From contig NZ_VYRZ01000003.1 in NCBI RefSeq assembly GCF_008710705.1, forward strand, positions 434,001 to 498,000: a DNA stretch of 64,000 bases, given 5' to 3'. A program made the position numbers and the translations under genes. This DNA comes from Microbacterium radiodurans (GTDB lineage: Bacteria > Actinomycetota > Actinomycetes > Actinomycetales > Microbacteriaceae). This document shows positions 19,269 through 28,353 of the stretch, piece after piece. Numbering within the stretch: position 1 is the stretch's first letter; every line of letters starts with the position of its first letter. The notes under the pieces were generated by a model, which made no database searches, was not told the DNA's origin, and saw only the letters and a program-made list of their open reading frames with translations.

Positions 19269-20201
19269 TCAGCGCGTCCGGGCGCGGAGCGTGAGCACCG
19301 ACGCCTCGGGACGGCATCCGAAGCGCACCGGCGCGTAGATCGAGTGACCGAGGCCGGCGCTGACGTTCAGCGGAACGGCATCCGGACCCCACGAGCTGAG
19401 ACCACGAGCCTGGTCGAGCGGGATGTCGCAGTTGGCGACGAGCGCGCGTGACGAGAACGGTACGCGCACCTGTCCGCCGTGGGTGTGGCCGCCGAAGATC
19501 ACGTCGGCGCCGAGGTCGACGAACGAGTCGAGCACGCGGCGATAGGGGGCGTGGGTGACGCCCACCGCGAGGGTGGCCTCATCCCGCGCTCCGAGCGCCT
19601 CGAGGGCGGCGGGAAGAGCGCCGAGGTCGTCCCAGTCGCGGTGCGCGTCGTTCACACCGAAGCCGTCGATCCGGATGCCGTCGAGCCGCACCGTGGCGGC
19701 GGCGTTGTCGAGGTCCGCCCAGCCCAGGTCGGCGCTGAAGAAGTCGTCCATCGCGTCGGTGTCGAGCTTCGGGGCGGACTTCGCGTGCCGTGAGGGGCCG
19801 GTGAAGTAGCGGATCGGGTTGCGGCCGCTCGGCGCGTACTCGTCGTTCGAGCCGTGCACGAAGAACCCCGGGACGCTGCGCAGCGGAGCGAAAGCGACGC
19901 GGATGCCGTCGAGCCCGCGCTCGTGCCCGAGGTTGTCGCCCGTGTTGATCACCAGATCGGGCTGCACGTCTTCGGCGAGCTCGGCGATCCAACGCTGCTT
20001 TCGCCGCTGCCACGGCGCCATGTGCGCGTCCGAGAGGTGCAGGACGGTGATGCTCGCGCTTCCCGGGGGCAGGACCGCGAGATCGTGCTCCCGCACGGTG
20101 AAGAGATACCGCTCGATGCCGATGCCCCAGACGGCGGCACCGCCGGCGCCCAGGGCGCCGGCGGTGGCGATCGTCTTCAGCGTCGTGGCGACGCTTCCCA
20201 T
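19269..20201 (-). CDS. Metallophosphoesterase (calcineurin-like, YkuE type)
   Basis: 310 residues with an N-terminal membrane segment (about 8-28). The dimetal motifs follow in order: LHLSDAHMAPWQ, VINTGDNLGH, FFVHGSNDEY, VGVTHAPYRR and IFGGHTHGGQVRVP. It is likely a membrane-attached phosphohydrolase facing outward, related to YkuE/UDP-2,3-diacylglucosamine-type enzymes; the substrate is unknown. Its ATG shares a base with the stop of the upstream penicillin-binding protein gene (TGATG), so translation is coupled. An envelope-related role fits that coupling. Confidence 0.9.
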   Translation of the reverse strand: MGSVATTLKTIATAGALGAGGAAVWGIGIERYLFTVREHDLAVLPPGSASITVLHLSDAHMAPWQRRKQRWIAELAEDVQPDLVINTGDNLGHERGLDGIRVAFAPLRSVPGFFVHGSNDEYAPSGRNPIRYFTGPSRHAKSAPKLDTDAMDDFFSADLGWADLDNAAATVRLDGIRIDGFGVNDAHRDWDDLGALPAALEALGARDEATLAVGVTHAPYRRVLDSFVDLGADVIFGGHTHGGQVRVPFSSRALVANCDIPLDQARGLSSWGPDAVPLNVSAGLGHSIYAPVRFGCRPEASVLTLRARTR

Positions 20202-22738
20202 CAGCAGTCGTCTGCCGTGTACTGGATGGTGATCTGGGTGCTTCGCCCCACCGTACTGCCGGCCGCGGGATCCGTGCCCGTCACGGTCGGCTGAGCGCCG
20301 TCCTGTTCCGTACACGCGGTCGTCACGCTGGTGAATCCGGCCGCGCGCAGCTGCCGCTCGGCATCCTGCGGCGAGCCCGACACCGACGGAAGGGCCACGC
20401 CCTCGCCGTTGCTGGGCGTGATGGTGACGGTGGCGCCGCCGGCGGCGCGGCCACCGGCCGGGTCCTGGGCGACGATCGTGCCGGCCGCCTCCGGGGCGTC
20501 GATCGGCTCGGCGACGTTCACCGAGAAGCCGGCGCCCTCGAGGGTGCGCTGAGCGTCTTCCACGGACTGACCCACGACGTTCGGAAGGTCGGTCAGGACG
20601 TTCTTCGTCAGGTTCGAATCGGGCGTCGGAAACGCGTCGCCGCCGTACTTGCGGTTGGCCGCGCGCTGCATCTCGGGCCATATCGCGTTACGGATCTGGT
20701 CGAGTCGCCAGCCGTTGGCGCGGTACTCGTTCAGCTTCGCGAAGCCGTTGACGTTGCCGACCCACACGACCGTGGCGACCTTCGAGCTCGCTCCGTCCAT
20801 CCAGGTGTGCTCGTACTCGTGGATACCGGTCTTGCCGAAGATCGGGGTGCCGTCGTTGGTGCGTGCGCCCTGACCCGTGGCGTTCATGACGCCCTGGAGC
20901 GCGAACGCGGCGGTGGCGGCGACGTTCGCCGAGATGGCGGACGAGCACGAGGTCTGGGGCGTGATCTCGTTGCCGTTGGCGTCGACAGCGCGGTCGATGA
21001 CCTTCGACTGGCACAGGTTGCCCCCACCGGCGATCGCGGCGTAGGCCTGCGCCATGTCGATCGGGGCGACGGCCGCCGAGCCGAGGATGTCGTAGGGGTT
21101 GTTGTTCTGGTCCAGCGGCTCGCCGTTGGACTGCATCACACCCATCTTCATCGCGACCTGGTTCGTCGAGCACACCGAGATGCGCTCGGCCATCGCGAGG
21201 AAGCCCGAGTTGAGGGAGTCCTCGGTGAACTTGCGCACCGTGCCGTTGTAGCCGCTGCTGTTCTGGAAGTTGCCGACCTCGTTCGCGGCTCCGCCGTTAC
21301 CGGCTCGGACGTTCTGGGTCGCGCCGTCGCAGCTCGTCAGCACGCGCTTGTTGCCGATGCGGCCGTTGAGCACCTCGTTGACGGAGTGACCCTGCTCGAG
21401 CCAGTTCACGAGGCTGAACACCTTGTAGGTCGATCCGGCCGGGTGGCCGCCGCCGCCGTTGACGTTGCGGACGTTGTAGTTGACCGGCGTCGTGCTGCCG
21501 TCCTCGGCGCCCGAGGGCGAGTACGGCCGGTTCTGCACCATCGAGAGCACGCGGCCGGTGCCGACCTCGACCTGGACGGCCGAGGAGCCGAGGTTGAGGC
21601 GTCCGTCCGAGCCGGGGACGACCGACATGGCGTCGAGGGCCGTGGCCTGCAGGTCGGGGTCGATGGTCGTGTAGATCTTCATGCCGCCGCGGCGGAGGTT
21701 GCGCTGCGCATCCTCGGGCGTCTCGCCGAACGCGGGGTCGGAGAGGACGATGCTCGTGACGTACTCGCAGAAGAACTCGTAGCCCGTGGCGAGCTGGCAG
21801 CCCTGCGGACGCTCCTGGATCGCGGGGGTAATGGGCTCGGCGACGGCCGCGTCGTGCTCCTCCTGCGTGATCTTGCCGTCGGAGAGCATGCGGTTCAGCA
21901 CGTACACCTGACGGTTCTTCGTCAGCGCGTACCCGTTCGCGGCTCCGTTGGTCTCGCTGTCGGGCCGGTCAAGACGGTACGTGTTCGGCTCCTGCACCAT
22001 GCCCGCGATCGCGGCGGCCTGAGCGATGGTCAGGTTCGCGGCATCCGTCGAGAAGTAGTACTGAGCTGCGGCGCCGATGCCGTAGACCGTGCCGCCGAAG
22101 TGGGCGATGTTGAGGTACCCGAGCAGGATGTCGTTCTTCGGGTAGCGCTTCTCGAGCTGGATGGCGTAGCGCATCTCCTGCAGCTTGCGCTCGATGCCGT
22201 CGGTGCCGGTGGAGACGGTCGTGGTGCGGAAGCACGCCTCGACCTCTTCCTGCGAGACCGCGTCCTTCTCGCACGCCTGCTGCAGCACGTTCTTGACGTA
22301 CTGCTGCGTGATCGACGAACCACCGCGGGTGTCGCCGCCGCGGAGGTTGCCGAACACGGCGCTGGCCGTGCCGAGCAGGTCGACGCCGCCGTGCGTGTAG
22401 TAGTTCTTGTCCTCACTGGAGATGATCGCGTCGTACATGACCGGCGCGACCTGGTCCCAGTTCACCGGCACGCGGTTCTGGTCGTAGAACTGCGTCATGA
22501 GGACGTCGTTGCCGTCGCTGTCCTTGCGGTAGAACTCGGTCGGCAGCATGAGCTGGTCGATCTCGAGGTAGCTCGGCATGTTGTCGAAGACGTCGATCGC
22601 GCTGGTCGCCGCATAGCCGGACACGGCGATCGCCGGGGTCACGGTGGCGGTGACGAGGACACCGGCCACGGCGCTGAGGCCGACGAGGCCAACGAGGCCG
22701 CCGAGCACACCGGTGGCCGTGCGTTTCTTGTGAGGCAT
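20201..22738 (-). CDS. Bifunctional class A penicillin-binding protein with PASTA domains
   Basis: 845 residues. It polymerises and cross-links peptidoglycan. A short cytoplasmic tail is followed by a membrane anchor (about 10-40). The GT51 glycosyltransferase (about 80-270) has SSEDKNYYTHGGVD and GGSSITQQYVKN. The transpeptidase has the active Ser in STYK (S436, K439) and the KTG box at K636 in IFGKTG. Two PASTA repeats close the protein (about 715-845; LPNVVGQSVEDAQRTL and LPSVSGSPQDAERQL). It is co-translated with a metallophosphoesterase and divergent from a DUF4177 gene. ATG 22738 gives the expected short tail. Confidence 0.95.
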   Translation of the reverse strand: MPHKKRTATGVLGGLVGLVGLSAVAGVLVTATVTPAIAVSGYAATSAIDVFDNMPSYLEIDQLMLPTEFYRKDSDGNDVLMTQFYDQNRVPVNWDQVAPVMYDAIISSEDKNYYTHGGVDLLGTASAVFGNLRGGDTRGGSSITQQYVKNVLQQACEKDAVSQEEVEACFRTTTVSTGTDGIERKLQEMRYAIQLEKRYPKNDILLGYLNIAHFGGTVYGIGAAAQYYFSTDAANLTIAQAAAIAGMVQEPNTYRLDRPDSETNGAANGYALTKNRQVYVLNRMLSDGKITQEEHDAAVAEPITPAIQERPQGCQLATGYEFFCEYVTSIVLSDPAFGETPEDAQRNLRRGGMKIYTTIDPDLQATALDAMSVVPGSDGRLNLGSSAVQVEVGTGRVLSMVQNRPYSPSGAEDGSTTPVNYNVRNVNGGGGHPAGSTYKVFSLVNWLEQGHSVNEVLNGRIGNKRVLTSCDGATQNVRAGNGGAANEVGNFQNSSGYNGTVRKFTEDSLNSGFLAMAERISVCSTNQVAMKMGVMQSNGEPLDQNNNPYDILGSAAVAPIDMAQAYAAIAGGGNLCQSKVIDRAVDANGNEITPQTSCSSAISANVAATAAFALQGVMNATGQGARTNDGTPIFGKTGIHEYEHTWMDGASSKVATVVWVGNVNGFAKLNEYRANGWRLDQIRNAIWPEMQRAANRKYGGDAFPTPDSNLTKNVLTDLPNVVGQSVEDAQRTLEGAGFSVNVAEPIDAPEAAGTIVAQDPAGGRAAGGATVTITPSNGEGVALPSVSGSPQDAERQLRAAGFTSVTTACTEQDGAQPTVTGTDPAAGSTVGRSTQITIQYTADDC

Positions 22739-22825
22739 AGGCTGATCGTAAGCGAGATACCTGGGCGAAAGCCCGAGGAGACGCCGTCGTGCCCCTTGTT
22801 TCCCGGCCACAGATCGGAGCCCCCG

Positions 22826-23047
22826 ATGACGACGTGGGAGTACCTCACCACGCCCCTGCTGATCCACAACACCGCCGCGATCCTCAACAACTGGGGCAAG
22901 CAGGGCTGGGAGCTGGTGCAGATCGTGCCCGGACCCGAAGGCGGACTCGTCGCGTACTTCAAGCGACCCGTCGGCGGGGGAGCGGCCAACGCCGGTCTCG
23001 GAGCCGCGCATCAGGCCGCGCAGCAGTTCGAGGGAACCGGGGCATGA
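22826..23047 (+). CDS. DUF4177 family small protein
   Basis: 73 residues. TWEYLTTPLLIHNTAAILNNWGKQGWELVQI is the DUF4177 pattern (a WEY start and an N-x-x-GxxGWEL core). The tail is Gly/Ala-rich. The family has no settled function. It overlaps the next gene by ATGA and is divergent from the penicillin-binding protein gene, as often seen in Micrococcales. Confidence 0.85.
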   Translation: MTTWEYLTTPLLIHNTAAILNNWGKQGWELVQIVPGPEGGLVAYFKRPVGGGAANAGLGAAHQAAQQFEGTGA

Positions 23048-23511
23048 GCGTCTCGGCTCGTCTCGCCGAGCTCGGCATCGAGCTGCCCGGTGTCGTGCCC
23101 CCGGTCGCGGCGTACATCCCCGCGACCGTTCACGGCGATCTCGTCTACACGTCGGGCCAGCTGCCGATGGTCGACGGTGCCCTGCCGGCGACCGGCAAGG
23201 TGGGCGACGGCGACGGCCTCGTCCCGGCCGACCAGGCGAAGGAGCTCGCCCGGCGCTGCGCGCTGAATGCGATTGCCGCGGCGGCCGATGTCGCCGGCGG
23301 GGTCGACCGGCTCGTCCGCGTCGTCAAGGTCACCGGCTTCGTCGCATCCGTCCCCGCCTTCACCGGGCAGCCCGGCGTCATCAACGGTGCCAGCGAGGTG
23401 CTCGGCGAGGTCTTCGGCGAGGCCGGGCGCCACGCCCGCTCGGCGGTCGGCGTTCCCGTCCTGCCGCTCGACTCGCCCGTCGAGGTCGAGGTCGTCTTCG
23501 CGCTCGGCTGA
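23044..23511 (+). CDS. RidA family protein
   Basis: 155 residues of the RidA/YjgF fold, of the longer YjgH/TdcF-like type. Signals are VHGDLVYTSGQLPMVDG, DQAKELARRCALNAIAAAADVAGGVDRLVRVVKV and GRHARSAVGVPVLPLDSPVEVE. The Arg in ARSAVGV is the residue that binds the imine/enamine carboxylate in deaminating members. It probably clears reactive 2-aminoacrylate-like intermediates. It is translationally coupled to the DUF4177 gene. Confidence 0.9.
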   Translation: MSVSARLAELGIELPGVVPPVAAYIPATVHGDLVYTSGQLPMVDGALPATGKVGDGDGLVPADQAKELARRCALNAIAAAADVAGGVDRLVRVVKVTGFVASVPAFTGQPGVINGASEVLGEVFGEAGRHARSAVGVPVLPLDSPVEVEVVFALG

Positions 23512-23607
23512 CCCGCGGGACGTCGGCCCTCGCGCATCCCGCCCGAGCGCGGCATGATCGGAGCCGCTCGTGCGTTGCGCTGAGCGGGGCTGACGAAAGG
23601 CGCACTC

Positions 23608-25350
23608 ATGCAGGGACTCGAGGTCACCGTTCTGCTGGGCATCGCCCTGCTCGTGGGAACCGTGCTGGCGCCGAGGCTTCGGGTCGCGACGCCCCTCGTC
23701 CTGCTCGTGATCGGGCTGCTTCTCGGGTTCGTGCCCGAGTTGCGCGCGATCGAGCTGCCGCCCGAGACGGTGCTTCTGCTGTTCCTGCCGGTGTTGCTCT
23801 TCCGCGAGGCGTGGACGACGTCGGTGCGGTCGGTGCGCCGCTCGCTGCGCTACATCGTGCCGATGAGCACGCTGCTCGTCGTCGCCTCCGCCTTCGCTGT
23901 GGCCGGGGTCGCGACGTGGCTCGGTGTGCCGTGGGAGGCCGCGCTCGTGCTCGGTGCGGCGGTCGCGCCGCCGGATGCCACGGCCGTCGCCGCCCTCGGG
24001 CGACTGCTCCCACCGCGGACGTTCATGAAGCTGAAGGCCGAGAGCCTGACCAATGACGGCACCGCGCTCGTGCTGTACGCGATCGCGGTCTCGCTCCTGC
24101 TCGGCGATCAGGTGACGCCGTGGTCGATCACCGGGATGGTCGTGCTGTCGTACGTCGGGGGCGCGGCGGCGGGCATCGCGGTCGCGGCGCTCGCGTACGT
24201 GGCCCTCCGACGCATGAACTCGACGCTGACGATCAACCTGACGCTCATGCTCGTGCCCTTCGTGGCATTCCTCGTCGCGGAGATCATCGGCGCCTCCGGG
24301 GTTCTCGCGGTCGTCTTCGCCGGACTCATCGTCGCGTGGGTCTCGCCGCGCATCACGACCGCGACCTCGAGGCGCGCCGCCGATGCGACCTGGCCGTTCG
24401 GGGTCTACCTGCTCAACGGGGCGCTCTTCGTGCTCATCGGACTCGAGGTGCAGCTCGTGCTGCACGAGATCTCACCCTCCGAGATCGGCCGTCTGCTGCT
24501 CATCACGGCCGCCGCGTGGATCGCGCTGTTCGTGGTGCGCTATCTCTTCCAGTGGCTGTTCTCGCCGTTCTCACGACCGGCTGCGGGGTCGAGCCGGACG
24601 CTCCGGCACCGGTCACGCCTCGTCAGCACGGTGTCGGGATTCCGCGGCGCGGTGTCGCTGGCGATCGCGCTGTCGGTGCCCATCACCACCGCCGGCGGCG
24701 AGGCCGTCGCGGGACGTGATGCGATCGTGTTCGTCACCGCCGGCGTCATCGTGCTGACCCTGCTCGTGCAGGGGCCGCTCCTGCCGGCCGTCATCCGGTG
24801 GGCGAAGCTGCCGTCCGACGATGCGGCGATCGAGGAGTTCGAGCTCGCGCAGCGGGCGATCTCGGGAGCGGCGCTGGCCGCGCTCGACGAGCTGGCGGTG
24901 GAGCACGGGGTGAGCGACGCCGTCCGCGACCGAGCCCGCCGGGAGGGCTACGAGCGCCTCGAGCTCGCCAACGCGCGCTCGATCGCCCGGCTGCGGGCCG
25001 CCGAGGCGCAGCAGCGCGCCGCGTCCGACGCGATCGACGTCGACGACGGTGATGCGGACGCGGCGCGGATGGGCCCCGTCCCGCCGGCGGCGATCGACGA
25101 CGGCCGGGGCGCGGCGTCGCAGCTCGAGATGATCGCGGTGAGCGACGACGTCGACATGGAGCAGCGCTCGCCGCTCATCCGCCACAGCGAGACCGTGCGC
25201 CTGAACCTCGCAGTGCTCGACCGCAAGCGCGAGGTGCTGCTGCGGTTGCGGCGCGAGGGCAAGATCGACGACCTGCTGGCGCGCCGCATCCTCGCCTCGC
25301 TCGACCTCGACGAGATCCGCGCGCGCGGCCTGGAGAAGGCCGGCGACTGA
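23608..25350 (+). CDS. Na+/H+ antiporter (CPA1 family)
   Basis: 580 residues with about twelve membrane helices in the first 390. Family blocks are VLLLFLPVLLFREAW, GAAVAPPDATAVAALGR, LKAESLTNDGTALVLYA (the ND ion-binding pair) and GFRGAVSLAIALSVP. A cytoplasmic C-terminal tail of about 180 residues is helical and Glu/Arg-rich. It exchanges Na+ or K+ for H+ at the membrane. It stands alone, with 96 bases upstream, and ends 8 bases from the convergent gene with no hairpin between. Confidence 0.93.
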   Translation: MQGLEVTVLLGIALLVGTVLAPRLRVATPLVLLVIGLLLGFVPELRAIELPPETVLLLFLPVLLFREAWTTSVRSVRRSLRYIVPMSTLLVVASAFAVAGVATWLGVPWEAALVLGAAVAPPDATAVAALGRLLPPRTFMKLKAESLTNDGTALVLYAIAVSLLLGDQVTPWSITGMVVLSYVGGAAAGIAVAALAYVALRRMNSTLTINLTLMLVPFVAFLVAEIIGASGVLAVVFAGLIVAWVSPRITTATSRRAADATWPFGVYLLNGALFVLIGLEVQLVLHEISPSEIGRLLLITAAAWIALFVVRYLFQWLFSPFSRPAAGSSRTLRHRSRLVSTVSGFRGAVSLAIALSVPITTAGGEAVAGRDAIVFVTAGVIVLTLLVQGPLLPAVIRWAKLPSDDAAIEEFELAQRAISGAALAALDELAVEHGVSDAVRDRARREGYERLELANARSIARLRAAEAQQRAASDAIDVDDGDADAARMGPVPPAAIDDGRGAASQLEMIAVSDDVDMEQRSPLIRHSETVRLNLAVLDRKREVLLRLRREGKIDDLLARRILASLDLDEIRARGLEKAGD

Positions 25351-25358
25351 TCCGGCGC

Positions 25359-25661
25359 TCACTCGTCGGCGCGGCCGTTGTCGATCCGGCGGTTGTGTCC
25401 CTCGATCGCGGCCCACGCGCCGAGGGCGGTGCCGAGGGGAATGAGCGCGGACCAGAACCCGGTCGACGGACCGAGGAACACGACCGCGGCGACGAACAGC
25501 ACGGCGGCGATGATCCGCAGTAGCGCGCTGTGCCGCGGGACGACGTCGGCGTTCCTCGTGAACGGCACGAGCGTGTCGGGATTGGCGAGCAGCGTCCGGT
25601 GCAGCGCGGCGAAGAGGAGTGCCGACGCCGTCGCCATCATCAGCCAGCCGAGAATCGCCAT
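25359..25661 (-). CDS. Small integral membrane protein of unknown function
   Basis: 100 residues with three hydrophobic segments (about 1-20, 46-64 and 66-86), separated by RNADVVPRHSALLRI. A short charged tail (GHNRRIDNGRADE) ends it. I do not recognise the family. It is convergent with the Na+/H+ antiporter. The frame has coding-like codon use and a plausible ATG. Confidence 0.65.
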   Translation of the reverse strand: MAILGWLMMATASALLFAALHRTLLANPDTLVPFTRNADVVPRHSALLRIIAAVLFVAAVVFLGPSTGFWSALIPLGTALGAWAAIEGHNRRIDNGRADE

Positions 25662-25997
25662 CCGGCGACGGTACCAGCGGTCCGCCGATGACCGGGCGCG
25701 GCCGAGCCCGCCGCGCGGGGCGCAGCAGCCCGCACGAACTCCTCAGATCCGAGAGCCGGAGCGAGTGCCGTCCCGGATCGCGGGGAGCCCCGCTTCGAGC
25801 TGCTGCCGTCTCTGCGGAGTTGCGGCGCGAGCGTCTTGAAGAGGCGGCCGTCCCAACGTGCAGAACTCAGGAGGATCGGCGGCATCCGGCAGCCCGAACC
25901 GCGGAGTTCCGCGGGTGTCGGCACGGCCGGTGTCGATCTTCATGAGTTCTGCACGGGCGGGGTGGCCGAAGCGCCGCCCCGCGCCGTCGTGAGAGCC
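25662..25997. other. 336-base non-coding stretch with repeated GAACTC/GAGTT words and a 13-bp inverted repeat
   Basis: No gene is supported here. cgtgcagaactca (25857-25869) pairs perfectly with 25943-25955 across 73 bases. Related words occur at 25736 (gaactcctcag), 25817 (ggagttgcgg) and 25905 (ggagttccgcgg). The outer arms could act as the acsA terminator. The whole looks like a decayed or compound intergenic repeat. Confidence 0.6.
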
Positions 25998-27971
25998 CTA
26001 CTTCTTGGTGACCTGGCCGGAGATGGTGCTCATGACCATGGTGTCGGCCAGGGTCGTCGTGTCGCCGACCTCGCGCCCCTCCGCGACATCGCGCAGCAGT
26101 CGTCGCATGATCTTGCCCGAGCGGGTCTTCGGCAGCTCCGTGACGAGGTAGACGTCGCGGGGGCGGGCGATGGCGCCGATCTGCTGAGCGACCCACGCGC
26201 GCAGCTCGCCGACGAGCCCGTCGAGCTCTTCGTGCTTCGTCATGTACGACTGCTTGATGACGCAGAACGCGACGACCGCCTGTCCGGTCGCCTCGTCGGC
26301 GGCTCCCACGACGGCCGCCTCGGCGACGGCCTCGTTGCCGACGAGCGCCGATTCGATCTCCGTCGTCGACAGACGGTGACCAGAGACGTTCATGACGTCG
26401 TCGACGCGGCCCATGAGCCAGATGTCGCCGTCGTCGTCGAGGCGCGCGCCGTCTCCGGCGAAGTAGTACCCCTGGCTGTCGAACTTCGCCCAGTACGTCT
26501 CGACGAAGCGGTCGGGGTCGCCCCAGATGCCGCGCAGCATGCTCGGCCACGGCTCGGTGATGACGAGCAGGCCGCCGTTGCCCTCGCCGACGGGTCCGCC
26601 GTTCTCGTCGACGACGTCGATCGAGATGCCGGGAAGAGCCACCTGGGCGGAGCCGGGCTTGGCCTCGGTGACGCCCGGGAGGGCCGAGATCATGATCGCG
26701 CCGGTCTCGGTCTGCCACCACGTGTCGACGATCGGAGCCTCGCCGCCGCCGAGGACGCTGCGGTACCACATCCACGCCTCGGGGTTGATGGGCTCACCCA
26801 CCGACCCGAGCAGTCGGATGCTCGACAGATCGAACTCCGCGGGGACCTGCCGGCCGACCTTCATGAACGAGCGGATCGCCGTCGGCGCCGTGTAGTAGAT
26901 CGTGACGCCGTACTTCTGGATGATCTCCCATGACCGGCCCGGATGCGGCGTGTCGGGCGTTCCCTCGTAGAGCACCTGCGTCGCGCCGTTCGCGAGCGGT
27001 CCATAGGTGACGTAGGAGTGTCCCGTGACCCAGCCGATATCCGCGGTGCACCAGTACACGTCGGTCTCGGGATGCAGGTCGTGGACGACGCGGTTGGTGA
27101 AGGCCGCCTGGGTGAGGTATCCCCCGGAGGTGTGGAGGATGCCCTTGGGCTTTCCCGTCGTGCCGGAGGTGTACAGGATGAACAGCGGGTTCTCGGCGGG
27201 GAAGGGCTGCGCCTCGTGCTCCGCGGATGCGGCGGGCACGACCTCGTGCCACCAGAGGTCGCGTCCGTCGGTCCACTCGATGTCGTTGCCGCCGCGGCGC
27301 ACGACGAGGACGTGCTCGACGCTCTGCTGCGGCCCCGACCCGCGATCGGCGAGGGCCTGGTCGACGGCCGGCTTCAGCGGCGACACCTTGCCCTTGCGGT
27401 AACCGCCGTCGGCGGTGATGACGAGCTTGGCGCCGGCGTCGTCGATACGGGTGCGCAGGCTGTCGGCGGAGAAGCCTCCGAACACCACCGAGTGCACGGC
27501 CCCGACGCGGGCCACCGCGAGCATCGCCGCGACGGCCTCGGGGATCATCGGCATGTAGATGGCAACGCGGTCGCCCGCCTCGATGCCGAGCTCGGTGAGC
27601 ACGTTCGCGACGCGCTTGACCTCATCGGTGAGCTCCGCGTAGGTCACGCGTCGGTCGTCGCCCGGCTCGCCCTCCCACAGCAGCGCGACGCGGTCGCCGT
27701 TGCCGGCCTCCACGTGCCGGTCGAGGCAGTTGTAGGCCACGTTGAGCTCGCCGTCGTCGAACCACTTCGCGAAGGGCGGGTTCGACCAGTCGAGCGTCTG
27801 CGTGAACGGGGTGTGCCAATGCAGCTCCCGCGCCTGATCGGCCCAGAAGCCCTCGCGGTCGGCGGCGGCCCGCTCGTACAGCTCGGCGGTCCCGACGGCG
27901 GCCGCGGCGAACGCGGCGGGCGGCGCGAATCGTCGCGTCTCGGTCAGCAGGTGGTCGATCTGGCTGCTCAT
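25998..27971 (-). CDS. acsA: Acetate-CoA ligase
   Basis: 657 residues. It activates acetate to acetyl-CoA with ATP. Core motifs are the P-loop YTSGTTGKPKG, DIGWVTGHSYVTYGPL, VDTWWQTETGAIMISALPG, the hinge-region GDGARLDDDGDIWLMGRVDD and the C-terminal PKTRSGKIMRRLLRD, whose Lys is the acetylation-controlled catalytic residue. The first 40 residues match the ACAS N-terminal domain. It is divergent from the 6C RNA/tad region, an order that resembles mycobacteria. Confidence 0.97.
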   Translation of the reverse strand: MSSQIDHLLTETRRFAPPAAFAAAAVGTAELYERAAADREGFWADQARELHWHTPFTQTLDWSNPPFAKWFDDGELNVAYNCLDRHVEAGNGDRVALLWEGEPGDDRRVTYAELTDEVKRVANVLTELGIEAGDRVAIYMPMIPEAVAAMLAVARVGAVHSVVFGGFSADSLRTRIDDAGAKLVITADGGYRKGKVSPLKPAVDQALADRGSGPQQSVEHVLVVRRGGNDIEWTDGRDLWWHEVVPAASAEHEAQPFPAENPLFILYTSGTTGKPKGILHTSGGYLTQAAFTNRVVHDLHPETDVYWCTADIGWVTGHSYVTYGPLANGATQVLYEGTPDTPHPGRSWEIIQKYGVTIYYTAPTAIRSFMKVGRQVPAEFDLSSIRLLGSVGEPINPEAWMWYRSVLGGGEAPIVDTWWQTETGAIMISALPGVTEAKPGSAQVALPGISIDVVDENGGPVGEGNGGLLVITEPWPSMLRGIWGDPDRFVETYWAKFDSQGYYFAGDGARLDDDGDIWLMGRVDDVMNVSGHRLSTTEIESALVGNEAVAEAAVVGAADEATGQAVVAFCVIKQSYMTKHEELDGLVGELRAWVAQQIGAIARPRDVYLVTELPKTRSGKIMRRLLRDVAEGREVGDTTTLADTMVMSTISGQVTKK

Positions 27972-28099
27972 GCGGCTCGCTCCTTCGCGGTCGGTCAGCT
28001 CGCCGCACCGGGCGGCGTCCGGTCAATCTAGGCCGCGGGGAAGACCCCGGGCTACCGCCGATAGTAGGTGGTGCGATTCGCGTCAAGCGGACCCTCGGA

Positions 28100-28129
28100 T
28101 TGGCCGCCCGTGGCGGGGGAGCGTAAACT
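28100..28129 (+). promoter_or_regulatory. Predicted promoter of the 6C RNA
   Basis: TTGGCC (28100-28105), an 18-base spacer and TAAACT (28124-28129) fit a primary sigma factor promoter. Transcription would start near 28136, just before the two C-loop hairpins. Confidence 0.55.
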
Positions 28130-28135
28130 CGACAT

Positions 28136-28245
28136 CGGCCGGACATCGTCCGCGCCCGTGGCCTCCCGACCTACCCCCCAAGCGGCGGGATGCTGCGTGG
28201 ACGGCATCCCATCCCCCAATCGGGATGCCGTCCTTCTCTTCTTCC
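28136..28245 (+). ncRNA. 6C RNA (actinobacterial small RNA with C-rich loops)
   Basis: Two hairpins expose runs of cytosine in their loops. Stem 1 pairs gcctcccg (28161-28168) with cgggatgc (28186-28193), one mismatch, around a loop with six Cs (taccccccaag). Stem 2 pairs 28199-28210 with 28222-28233 perfectly around a loop with five Cs (atcccccaatc), then a pyrimidine-rich stretch, so it doubles as terminator. This is the 6C RNA architecture. The Mycobacterium tuberculosis 6C RNA (B11) also lies beside the tad locus, a few genes from acs. The 5-prime end is estimated from the promoter. Confidence 0.85.
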
Positions 28246-28353
28246 GGGAGCGATCGCGAGCGCGGTTCCTCCCCAGGCGCCCGCAGACGACGACGTCCCC
28301 CGGATGCGCTGACCCGGCCGGCTGCCGAGCCGCGGCGTTCCTACCGTGAGGTC

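Noticed and set aside
20807-22825. Long plus-strand frame opposite the penicillin-binding protein
   Set aside because: Antisense shadow; only its last 74 codons (from 22826) are a real DUF4177 gene.
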